Source: Fagopyrum homotropicum (lineage: Eukaryota > Streptophyta > Magnoliopsida > Caryophyllales > Polygonaceae). From it: a stretch of 64,000 bases of DNA. Positions 9,328 to 18,099 of the stretch are shown in pieces; the stretch's first letter is position 1; each line of letters opens with the position of its first letter. Location: contig BSWB01000002.1 in assembly GCA_033239125.1 (NCBI GenBank), positions 88,594,560-88,658,559 of the forward strand, written 5' to 3'. The position numbers were made by a program, and so were the translations under genes. The notes beneath the pieces were generated by a model that ran no database searches, was not told where the DNA came from, and was given only the letters and a program-made list of their open reading frames with translations.

Positions 9328-10270
9328 TTTAAGGATGTGTTTCCGGAAGAGATACCTCATGGCCTTCCACCTTTGAGAGGCATAGAGCATCAGATTGAAC
9401 TTATCCCCGGAGCTACCCTTCCTAACAGACCAGCCTATAGGATGTACCCTAAGGAGAGTCAAGAGATCCAAACCCAAGTCCAAGACCTCCTAGATAAGGG
9501 ATATGTTAGAGAAAGCCTTAGCCCTTGCGCCGTTCCTGTCCTATTAGTGCCTAAGAAGGACAACACTTGGAGGATGTGTGTTGATTGTAGGGCTATCAAC
9601 AACATAACCATTAAGTACCGCCACCCTATTCCCCGCCTCGTTGACATACTTGATGAGCTCCATGGCGCCACTACATTCAGCAAGATAGACCTTTGGAGTG
9701 GCTACCATCAGATCCGAATGAAGGAGGGGGGTGAGTGGAAGACAACCTTGAAGACTAAATTTGGGTTGTATGAATGGCTTGTTATGCCATTGGGTTTACC
9801 AATGCTCCATCTACTTTTATGCGTTTAATGAACCATGTGTTAAGACAATTCATATGGAGATTTGTTGTAGTGTATTTTGATGATATCTTAATCTATAGCA
9901 GGTCCTTAGAGGAGCATGGAGAACATCTAGGGGAAGTTGTTTCTACCCTTAGGGTTGAACACTTGTATGCCAACCTGAAGAAATGTAGCTTTTGCACTAA
10001 TGAAGTTATATTTCTTGGTTTTGTAGTGACTGCACAAGGTCTACAAGTGGATAAGGAGAAGATTAGAGCTATTCGAGATTGGCCAACACCTACATCCATT
10101 AGCCATGTAAGGAGCTTCCATGGGCTTGCAAGTTTCTATAGGCGCTTTGTGAGAGAGTTCAGTACCATTGTTGCACCCTTGACGGAGATTTGCAAGAAAC
10201 ATGCACCATTTGTGTGGGAAGCAGCTCAAGAACGTGCTTTCAACAAGCTGAAGTTGGTTCTCACCGAGGC
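9328..10270 (+). pseudogene. reverse transcriptase of element 2, one frameshift
   Basis: RT starts with FKDVFPEEIPHGLPPLRGIEH and keeps RPAYRMYPKESQEI, SPCAVPVLLVPKKDNTWRM, CVDCRAINN, FSKIDLWSGYHQIRM and FGLYEWLVMPLGL. A frameshift at about 9790 moves FTNAPSTFMR and the catalytic VVYFDDILIYS (about 9868-9900) into the next frame. The thumb and connection continue as FLGFVVTAQGL and SFHGLASFYRRF. Another frameshift near 10270 leads into RNase H. All main RT motifs are present, so this is the reference against which the deletion in element 1 was seen. Confidence 0.92.
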
Positions 10271-10638
10271 ACGCTATCGAAGTGGAGTGTGATGCATCAG
10301 GAATTGGCATAGGAGGTGTGCTTATGCAAGAAGGTAAGCCTATTGCCTTTTTCAGTGAAAAGCTTAAAGGGGCATGTCTTAACTACTCTACATATGATAA
10401 AGAGTTGTATGCATTATTTAGAGTACTTAAGACATGACAACACTACTTGTGGCCTAGAGAGTTTATTTTGCATACTGATCATGAATCTTTGAAACATTTT
10501 CAGAGTCAAGATAAACTAGATAGGAGGCATGGTAGATGGATGGAATTTATTGAGACTTTTCCCTATGTTATCAAGTATAAAAAGGGAAAAGACAATGTAG
10601 TGGCGGACACTCTTTCTAGGAGAGGCATACATTGCTAA
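10271..10638 (+). pseudogene. RNase H domain of element 2
   Basis: RNase H removes the RNA strand during reverse transcription. Motifs: VECDASGIGIGGVL, YDKELYALFRVL, LHTDHESLKHF and DNVVADTLSRR, the standard Ty3/gypsy set with the acidic residues visible. A TGA at 10435-10437 replaces the usual Trp codon before QHYLWP, and a frameshift follows at about 10630. The domain is otherwise full length. Confidence 0.9.
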
Positions 10639-12123
10639 CTACATTGGATGCTAGGGTATTAGGATTTGTTTACATTAAGGAGCTCTATGAATCTGATCAT
10701 GACTTTGGAGAAACATATAAGCTTTGTGTGCAAAAAGGTTCCTTAGATAAATTCTATTTGTTTGAGGGATTTCTGTTTCGAGTAGATAAGGTGTGCTTAC
10801 CTAGGTGTTCCCTTCGTTTGTTGTTAGTGGAAGAAGCCCATAAAGGAGGGTTAATGGGTCATTTTGGGAGGGATAAGACTTATGCTATGCTGCACTCACA
10901 TTTTTATTGGCGACACATGCTTAGGGATGTTGAAAATGTGCTTAAAAGGTGTTTAGAGTGCCTTAGAGCTAAATCAAAAGTGAACCCTCATGGACTGTAT
11001 ACACCTTTGCCAATCCCACAGCCCCTTGGGAAGACATTAGCATGGATTTCATAGTGGGATTGCCTAGGACTAGAGGAGGTAGAGATTCGATATTTGTGAT
11101 TGTAGATCGATTCTCTAAGATGGATCACTTTATTGCTTGTCACAAAACTGATGATGCAGCCAATGTAGCTAATTTGTTCTTTCGGGAAGTAGTTAGGTTA
11201 CATGGTATTCCAAGGACAATAGTGAGTGATAGGGATGTTAAGTTCTTGAGTTACTTTTGGAAAATTCTTTGGGGAAAGTTAGGAACTAAGTTGTTATTTT
11301 CTACATCAAGCCACCCCAAACTGATGGGAAAATGGAAGTAACTAATAGGAACCTAACAACACTTCTAAGGGTTGTCATCAAGAAGAATTTGAAAGAATTG
11401 GAAGATATCTTGCCACATGTTGAGTTTGCCTATAATAGAGTCGTTCACTCATCTACTTCCATCTCTCCTTTTGAGCGTGTTTATGGTTTTAATCCACTAA
11501 CCCCTTTTGATCTTACACTGTTACCTAAGAAGGAGCGAGTGGATTTAAGTGCTAAAATGCAGGTTGAACACATCAAGGAGCTACATAATAGGACAAGGAT
11601 CAAGCTCGAGAAGAAAGGCAAATACAATGCAGAAAAGGCGAATCAAGGACGCAAGAAGATTATATTTGAACCCGGTGACCTTGTATGGCTACATTTGAGG
11701 AAGGAGAGGTTTCAACAGCTTCGGAAATCCAAGCTCTCCCCAAGAGGAAATGGGCCTTTCAAGGTGTTACACAAGACGGGTGACAACGCCTATGTGCTTG
11801 ACTTGCCGGATGATTATGCTTGTGATCCCACATTTAATGTGAGGGATCTAAGCCCTTTTCCACTCCTGGATGATGATCAAGGCAATTCGAGGTCGAATTC
11901 TTCCAAAGAAGGGGAGAATGATGAAGGATCATCTGAGCTAACTCCATCTTCACCACCTCAAGGGACTCTCACAAGAGCGCATGCTAAACGTCAAGCTGAG
12001 ATGAATGCTCTTTTCCTAAACATGGTCCATGAAGCTCAACCAAGTCCACCTTCATCAAGTCTAAGGACCATCTTGTGGATCAGCCATGAACACATCCCAG
12101 CCAAGATGATTAATGGAGCTTAA
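10639..12123 (+). pseudogene. integrase of element 2 and pol C-terminal tail
   Basis: Integrase inserts the cDNA. The zinc-binding HHCC module is visible as AHKGGLMGHFGRDKT and RCLECLRAK. The catalytic core has MDFIVGLPRTRGG (first Asp), IVSDRDVKF (second Asp) and the Glu in KMEVTNR near 11335, reached only after a one-base frameshift at about 11320; another frame change lies near 11040. The GPY/F-type module reads LSPRGNGPFKVL, then FNVRDLSPF. No chromodomain is recognisable. The tail, SRSNSSKEGENDEGSS then GTLTRAHAKRQ, crosses the polypurine tract and ends inside the 3' LTR at 12121-12123. The last ~68 codons of pol are therefore LTR-encoded, as in the array family. Confidence 0.9.
11905..11918 (+). 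promoter_or_regulatory. polypurine tract of element 2
   Basis: AAAGAAGGGGAGAA lies directly before the LTR start TGATGAAGG at 11919, so it is the likely primer for plus-strand DNA synthesis. It lies inside the pol reading frame. The equivalent in the array family is AAGAAGGGGAGTA, also directly before TGATGAGG. Confidence 0.8.
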
Positions 12124-12824
12124 ATTGTATTTCTAGTTGTCGGGCAAGCCTTGAGACGCATTTCAAAGGACAGACGGAAGCCTTGATATCAGATACAAGG
12201 GGTTTCACATGTGTGCATGTGCATGGCTGGAACATTCATTTAAGTATGTGGACGTGAGATGCTGAATTGGAGAGTTTAGTTAGGCCCAATTGTGTTCTAT
12301 GTTTGCTGAGCTTTATTTAACTCTCTTTAAATGTAACTATTGTAATTAGTTTCTTTTTTCTACTTTAGAAGAAAAGGCCTAGGATGTATATAAAGCCTTT
12401 TCTCTCTTCTTTTGTAGTTAGACAAGTTTTATAAAAGTTTTCCTGAGAGCATTTCAGAATTGAATCCAAGAGAATTCATTCAATCATTCTTGTCTCGTGA
12501 GTTTGTGTGTGTGATCTGGCTTTCTCGTTCTTGTGTATGTCAATCTCCTTCGGGATTGGTGTTGCAAGTCGAACAAGGCACCCTCTTCGTGCTCTCGATT
12601 CTCAGATCGATTGTGTGGAGTTGTAAGAAGCGGGGTCGAATCGTCACTAGTCTGGTTCTTGGATCTCGAATCCAAGGGTTCTATCATTGTTCCTTTCGGT
12701 TCTTCTTGTCTCTTTCTGTTTCCTCGTTTTCATTGTTGTCCATGTTTGTTAATTTTGTGTGTTCTTCATTCTTCAGAACAGGTTGTTCGTCTAGATCCGT
12801 TCTTCGCGGCTAATCCCCGTATCA
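11919..12824 (+). repeat. 3' LTR of element 2 (906 bp)
   Basis: It starts TGATGAAGG after the polypurine tract and ends CGTATCA, which matches the 5' LTR end at 5587. The start is inferred from the polypurine tract and from the parallel arrangement in the array family. It holds the pol tail (to 12123), a TATA box in an inverted repeat (12370-12403) and the R/U5 part shared with 5324-5587. Confidence 0.82.
12370..12403 (+). promoter_or_regulatory. LTR core promoter of element 2: TATA box in an inverted repeat
   Basis: AGAAAAGGC (12370-12378) and GCCTTTTCT (12395-12403) form a perfect 9-bp inverted repeat around CTAGGATGTATATAAA. The centre resembles that of the array family (CTAGGCATATAA) although the arms differ completely. 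Confidence 0.75.
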
Positions 12825-13244
12825 ACAAAACTTCCCCCACAATCACTCCCTACACCGTAAGAACGTCGATTTCGCTTACCCGGTGCCCAATTCCGCATAC
12901 GTCAATCATTTCGAGCGATTCTTTTTCCAAAACGAAAGCAATTCCGATCCTATTGAAGATTCAGCACTCAAACAACACGGAACTGTAGAGAATTGACAAA
13001 CATTTGGATTTTTCAATCCAAACCCTAGGTTTTCACTTCGTCCTTGATCTTGGGTTGATCTCTTCCTATTTGCTAAAGATTTTTCTAGAGAACTGTTGGA
13101 TTGGAACTTAGAACTAGCCTAGGACTGTTGTATTTGAAGGAATTTGCTGAAACTTGTGATTTGAGGGAAATCAACGATTTCCACGGGTCAATCTTGATTT
13201 CCACGGCCGTGGTTTTGCATTATCAACCCGTGGTTTTGCCAGTG
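12825..13244 (+). other. sequence between element 2 and the ATHILA ORF
   Basis: About 420 bp. From 12830 to about 12988 one frame is open (NFPHNHSLHRKNVDFAYPV and onward) and looks coding-like, but I do not recognise it. It could be the end of an upstream Athila-type frame or host sequence next to the element 2 insertion. At 13201-13237 there is a 12-bp palindrome CCACGGCCGTGG and a pair of CCGTGGTTTT words 21 bp apart, shared with the sequence beyond the array. Confidence 0.5.
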
Positions 13245-14597
13245 ATGGATGGTTTACGTCGTAGTTGCCGTAATTTGTTTAGGAAAGGCAAGGGTTTTTC
13301 CTCCCAACCTCCACAACCACCCCCACAACAACAACCACCCCCTCCTAAACTTCCACGCATCTTGGATGAGCATAAGGAAGCCTATAACACCATCCAACCC
13401 CACACCATTGTTGCACCGAGGTACCTAGTGCTTGAAAAACTAGAATGCATGAATATTCTGGATGATTTAAACATGATGATTGATAGGGCTGGCCTAAGGA
13501 CTTTCATTAACATTAGGAAGCACGCTTATGAGGAGTTAACTATGGAGTTTCTTAGCTCATTTGACCATAATGCGAGGGAGAGGACCGTTAAGTTTTGGAT
13601 GATGAACCGGAACTTTAACTTGTCGATTGGGAGGTTTGCTAGGATTTTTTGGGTTTGGAGAGACCACTCATGGGACCTTTCCTAGGAGTACGAGGCCTAG
13701 TGCCTTTTAGGAGAGCATAGCTATGATTGTGAGTTCAGCTGATAGATGACATCCAGCCGATTCGATGGAAAGTTTGATCTATAACTTGTCCTTCGAGCTT
13801 GCACATCGGATTATGTCCGAATTCTTATTTCCTAGGACCGAGACCCCCAGCGGCTTAAGGCCGATGAGCTCTTCTTCTTGTTCTGCATGGCCACCGGCAC
13901 CACTCCTGATTGTGCCACATTGCTTGCTTGAGGAAGATTAAGAACAAAGCTAGGGGTGACATATTTGTAGGTGGGATAGTGGCTCACATTGCTCGTCATT
14001 TAGAGGTGGATTATTCTTCATATGAGGTAGCCGCTGAGGCTAGACCTCTTGGTCTTGAGCGATTCATTGCTAGGGGTATTCTAATTTCCCATCACAGAGG
14101 TCCACCGCATGTTGCTACGCCTCGGGAAGGCAAAGGTGGGAGAGGGATCCCGTGGAGGTCGAAATACTCCATTCGGAACTCTCACAAACTAGAAGTTGAC
14201 ATTCTAGGCAATCCATGTTGAGATCGGAGGTCCTGAGGTTGAGGAGGATGATGCCGCATCTGAGGTGGTTGGAGGACAAGGTCTAGAGGACATGGACACT
14301 GGGACGGATACCGGTCCTAATGAGTATAGTGTTGAGGGAGACTTTGACAGCTTTCCGGAGCCGCCACTTGAGTTTTCATCCATGGGAGAGCATCATGAGC
14401 CTCCTCGGAGATTCACCGCTCGCCGACCACGAGCCAGCCCTTCCCAACACCGCGCTAGCACATCCGAGCACCCCACTTGGTTCGATGAGACACCTCCATG
14501 GCTTTCAGGGCTTCAGTCATGGATGGACAACATGGACAGCCATCTCGGCACCGTAGAGGATGGTCAGAGGATGACGCGGGACCTCTACCACGCTTAG
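13245..14597 (+). pseudogene. ATHILA-type ORF (Athila retrotransposon ORF-1 family), broken
   Basis: Probable start ATG at 13245 (MDGLRRSCRNLFRKGKG), then a Pro/Gln-rich stretch, then LECMNILDDLNMMIDRAGL, HAYEELTMEFLSSF and VKFWMMNRNFNLSIGRFA, the pattern I know from the plant ATHILA ORF family. A stop at 13683-13685 and several frame changes follow. ELFFLFCMATGTTPDCATLLA (near 13867) and GDIFVGGIVAHIARHLEVDY (near 13955) continue the family pattern in other frames. A last frame change near 14215 leads to an acidic and Pro/Arg-rich tail ending at 14595-14597. The function of this ORF in Athila elements is not settled. Family assignment is from recalled motifs, not from a search. Confidence 0.7.
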
Positions 14598-14718
14598 TTC
14601 GGCTGCCCATATGACCCCTCATGGTATCCATTCCCACCGCCACTCGGTTGATGACACTCCGCCTTTATCTGCTTATTCAGACATTGTGAGTTTTTGTACT
14701 TTTCTTTTCTTTTAATTG

Positions 14719-14750
14719 CACATTGGGGACAATGTGTAATTCTAGTATGG
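14719..14750 (+). other. GGGGAC-loop hairpin, copy 1
   Basis: CACATT (14719-14724), loop GGGGAC, AATGTG (14731-14736): a 6-bp perfect stem, followed after 7 nt by AGTATGG (14744-14750). It lies 120 bp after the end of the ATHILA ORF. Confidence 0.65.
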
Positions 14751-15942
14751 GGTGATTGAGATACTTGGTATGTAATAACTCCTTGAATTTTGGTTTGTTT
14801 GTCCATCATACTATGCATTTTCATATTCATTGTCACATGCTTCGTTATTGCTTTTCATTTTATAGCTTTGAAAAATCAGGAAAAAAATTTTGGAAAATTT
14901 AAAAAATTTTGTGCTTTTAGGAATGCGAATGACCTCAATGAAGAAAATTACTTGTGAATTGGATTTTTTGATGATTTTTGTGTTCAAACTGAATTATGAA
15001 CTGTGAGGGATTTGAATGTTTTGCTGAATATTCTTGCAAGTTTGATAATTTGGAATTTGATCTAAATCATGTTGAGAAATTGAAGGTTGAAACTGCTTTA
15101 TAAGTTGTTGCGCTTCTTATTGATATGATTAAGGCACTTCGATTTTCATTCCTTTCTTCTTCTTAATTCACCTCCTAACTCCTCATGTATATATATTTTG
15201 CCCCTTATTACCTATCCGAGAATTAGGATGCAATTGCGTAAAACTTGTGAAGTTTGAAGTTGAAAATGACGAAGTGTGTTAGAAAATAGGTTTGGGAAAG
15301 TCAATCATGATGATGAGTAATAACTCGGCACCATTCACATAGCCGGGTGTTTGTGTATTGCCAAAGTCAGATTAAGCGATATTCCTAGCGAGTCATTGTA
15401 TATGCATTATGGTTTGAGGCAACTCAAAAAATTGAGTTAATGCTGATTTCCTAGGCTTTGGTTATTGTGCACCTCCGTCCTTGATCTCAAAAGTAAAGTA
15501 AAAAATTTTTGCTGAAAAATAAGAGCAAATCTCTCATTGGTGGTTGTTGAAGTATGCTTAAATAAGTTGTGATGTTATTGTCCTCTTTCTTCGATTTTGC
15601 ACCACATATCCTATGCATATCCCACCCTAACACGTTTCTTGACCTTCATTTGAAAGACATTAAGATCTTTGAGATTGTTGTTTGGCTTTATGGTCCAAAT
15701 TGGATTTTTCTCATGATTGATTTTGATTTTGCTTCAAGTTAAAATGCTTGTTTTGAAAACTTTTGCAAGATGCGATTATTCTTTTCAAGACATGAGTCTT
15801 TTTGCTTACTTAACGGTTTTTGGAAAGCTATGAAACAAGTGTAGAGAGCGATCTATGAATAGAAGCACAAAACCAAAAATATTGTGTTTTTTCCTTGTCT
15901 TTGCATTCATATTTCATACATCTTTGTATTTTAGATTTGAAC

Positions 15943-15974
15943 CTTGCTTGGGGACAAGCAAGAGGCAAGTATGG
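15943..15974 (+). other. GGGGAC-loop hairpin, copy 2
   Basis: CTTGCTT (15943-15949), the same loop GGGGAC, AAGCAAG (15956-15962): a 7-bp perfect stem, followed after 5 nt by AGTATGG (15968-15974). The stem differs from copy 1 while loop and downstream word are identical. Confidence 0.65.
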
Positions 15975-16271
15975 TATATTTTGATAGCATGAAATATGAC
16001 GTAGTTTAGATGTACAAATAGGTAGTTTTTTCCTTTCTTTTGGGTACATGGACATGCTTTACATAACATTTATTGAGCATATTCACCTATTATCTTAAAA
16101 TCGAGATCTACACAAGCTTTGTTGTGATTTTAGGTGAATTGGCGCTGAATTGGAGTGGAAAAGGAGCATTTACAAAGTATTGATCGATGTGGAGTTCATT
16201 AGGAAGCATTGGATAGTCATAGGAAGGAGTATGAAGTGAAGCAAAGGAGAAAAGCATCCAAAAAGAAGAAC

Positions 16272-16276
16272 CACGG
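16272..16276 (+). repeat. target-site duplication, left copy (CACGG)
   Basis: CACGG lies directly before the LTR terminus TGATGCGGG at 16277 and is repeated at 62757-62761 directly after the other LTR terminus. Five base pairs is the normal duplication length for Ty3/gypsy integrase. Confidence 0.88.
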
Positions 16277-16657
16277 TGATGCGGGTTGGGGCCGCAAATG
16301 ACTAAATCTAGATTGAGAATCCCTGAACACCAACAATGGACGTTTTCCTTGACAAATGGCACGCAAAATCAGATTGTTTAGAACCAGAAATGACGTTGGA
16401 CAAAAGGAAAGAAAGAGAATGAAATGGAACGTGGAATGTTTGGTAGAAGTAGATCCAAAAGAACCAAACAACTCCCTTACAAGAACCTTGATCAAATTGA
16501 TCAAAACCCAAGCAAGATGATGCCTTCAACCCTTTCTTCTATAACCTTACAAAAGCCTTCAATGGAGACAAGCACAAGGAGGGACTAGTATTGACTAGTA
16601 GCACCAATCTCTAAAGAGATTAACACACACAAGAACAATCTAGCAGGAATTCACAAC

Positions 16658-16691
16658 AATTCAATCAATGGCTCACTTTATTGATTGAATT
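16658..16691 (-). promoter_or_regulatory. poly(A)-signal hairpin, representative of the array units
   Basis: A perfect 12-bp inverted repeat (16658-16669 with 16680-16691), 10-nt loop, with the minus-strand AATAAA at 16682-16677. The same structure is visible in unit after unit; a subset has one arm mismatch ('caataaat' instead of 'caatcaat'). Confidence 0.7.
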
Positions 16692-16772
16692 TTCTGAATA
16701 GGAATAAAAGCTCTCAAAGAGACTATTTATCAAGTTTTGCTAAAAATCTATCTAATCTGAAAAGAAGCTAAG

Positions 16773-16802
16773 GGAGGCTTTTTATATGCCTAGAAAGCCT
16801 CC
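16773..16802 (-). promoter_or_regulatory. TATA box in an inverted repeat, representative of the array units
   Basis: GGAGGCTTT (16773-16781) and AAAGCCTCC (16794-16802) flank the TATA sequence, giving leftward transcription. The motif recurs about every 982 bp, so the array holds up to 48 promoters in one direction. Single-base damage is visible in a few units, for example near 23516, 26458, 42040, 48776 and 53606. Confidence 0.7.
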
Positions 16803-16946
16803 TATCTAAAAAAGGAAAAACATTTGTCAAAAAGACAATAAAACAAGTAAAAATAACCCTTAAAATGTTTTGAACCTAAAGGCTATAAAAAGTTTTTTAT
16901 TTTATACCAAAAGATGATATAAAATACAAAAGAAGCTCCAAAAGCC

Positions 16947-17327
16947 TCAATCTTCCATTTCTTGCAATTCCGGAACAAGTGTCTCTTTTTTGCTCTTGCA
17001 TGGCTCCAAATCACGTGTGCATGGTCTCCCTTCCACGTCCAAGTCATCGTGAATCGTCATTAACGTGACTAAGGAAGCCTCAGTCAGCAATGGATCGTCA
17101 ATGGTCTCCTTAGGAGCTAAGGACACCAACAAGTTGGACACCTCCTCTTGAATTGCTCTTGCCCTTGATCTAGTGATTGGTCCTTGCATTGTAGGACTAG
17201 TAGGGGCTGTTGGTGATGGTCCCTTATCATACTCCCCTTCTTGGGAAGGATTCGTCCTCGAATCATCACCATCCGGGTTGGGAATCCTTGAAGACCAACA
17301 ATGGACGTTTTCCTTGACAAATGGCAC
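16947..17327 (-). pseudogene. detached pol C-terminal tail with chimeric N-terminus; one of at least 31 open copies
   Basis: The open frame starts in U5 of one unit (PFVKENVHCWSSRIPNP), crosses the junction and linker (DGDDSRTNPSQEGEYDEG) and enters the next LTR (TMQGPITRSRARAIQEEV), ending ELQEMED. Its first codon is GTG; the first ATG gives only 80 codons (17189-16947). 126-codon versions also start at 17930, 18913, 21728, 22710, 24678, 26636, 27622, 28605, 29587, 31543, 34359, 35341, 37309, 39267, 40253, 41236, 42218, 43191, 44173, 45156, 47047, 48030, 49921, 50904, 51814, 54765, 55751, 58625, 60519 and 61501 (low coordinate). Variants include 57555-58022 (stop lost) and 59536-60084 (a one-base insertion near 59922 fuses it to upstream U5 frame). 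In an intact element this is the tail of pol after integrase. No independent function is known. Confidence 0.6.
17230..17277 (-). other. 48-bp linker between LTR copies, carrying the polypurine tract (first of 47)
   Basis: On the minus strand it encodes DGDDSRTNPSQEGEY and contains AAGAAGGGGAG directly before the LTR start. The matching region of element 2 pol is SRSNSSKEGEND just before its polypurine tract, so the linker is internal element sequence, not LTR. It is joined at its outer end to U5 through TTGGGAATCC, at the junction listed as 17278. Confidence 0.85.
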
Positions 17328-18099
17328 GCAAAATCAGATTGTTTAGAACAAGAAATGATGTTGGACAAAAGGGAAGAAAGAGAATGAAATGGAACGTGGA
17401 ATGTTTGGTAGAAGTAGATCCAAAAGAAACAAACGACTCCCTTACAAGAAACTTGATCAGATTGATCAAAACCCGAGCAAGATGATGCCTTCAACCCTTT
17501 CTTCTATAACCTTACACAAGCCTTCAATGGAGACAAGCACAAGGAGGGACTAGTATTGACTAGTAGCACCAATCTCTACAGAGATTAACACACACAAGAA
17601 CAATCTAGCAGGGATTCACAACAATTCAATCAATGGCTCACTTTATTGATTGAATTTTCTGAATTGGAACAAAAGCTCTCAAAGAGACGGTTTATCAAGT
17701 TTTGCTAAAATCTATCTAATCAGGAAAGAAGCTAAGGGAGGCTTTTTATATGCCTAGAAAGCCTCCTATCTAAAAAAGGAAAAACATTTGTCAAAAAAGA
17801 CAATAAAACAAATAAAACAACTAAAACAAATAAAAATAACCCTTAAAATGTTTTGAACCTAAAGGTTATAAAAAGTCTTTTATTTTATACCAAAAGATGA
17901 TATAAAATACAAAAGAAGCTCCAAAAGCCTCAATCTTTCATTTCTTGCAATTCCGGAACAAGTGTCTCTTTTTTGCTCTTGCATGGCTCCAAATCACGTG
18001 TGCATGGTCTCCCTTCCACGTCCAAGTCATCGGGAATCGTCATTAACGTGATTAAGGAAGCCTCAGTCAGCAATGGATCGTCAATGGTCTCCTTAGGAG

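Larger units (their letters stand above)
4959..12824 (+). mobile_element. Ty3/gypsy LTR retrotransposon, element 2 (5' LTR interrupted, otherwise complete, non-autonomous)
   Basis: Order on the plus strand: remains of a 5' LTR ending at 5587, primer site 5590-5601, leader, gag (6851-8473), protease, RT, RNase H, integrase (to 12123), polypurine tract 11905-11918 and 3' LTR 11919-12824. This is a standard Ty3/gypsy gene order. Gag and pol carry several stops and frameshifts, so the copy is dead. Over the last 264 bp the two LTRs differ at roughly 10 positions by eye. It is a relative of element 1 but a separate family, since their LTRs share only their layout. The 5' LTR is severed at 4958 by element 1, so its outer part would lie to the left of this window. 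Confidence 0.88.
14598..16271 (+). other. non-coding 3' region of the Athila-type element
   Basis: About 1.67 kb, AT-rich, with no supported gene on either strand. The two notable structures are the GGGGAC-loop hairpins at 14719-14750 and 15943-15974. Confidence 0.7.
16277..17229 (-). repeat. leftmost, complete LTR of the array (the original 3' LTR)
   Basis: This is the only array copy that keeps the full U5 end (TGATGCGGGTTGGGGCC on the plus strand), as found in element 1 at 3988. It ends TTATCA at 17229. In element orientation it is the 3' LTR. It shares 'ggaataaaag' and 'aaaaatctatctaatctga' with the rightmost copy, unlike most interior copies. Confidence 0.9.

Noticed and set aside
12830..12988. 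A host gene fragment beside element 2
   Set aside because: The frame looks coding-like but I recognise no family, and it is short. It is kept only as an unassigned stretch.
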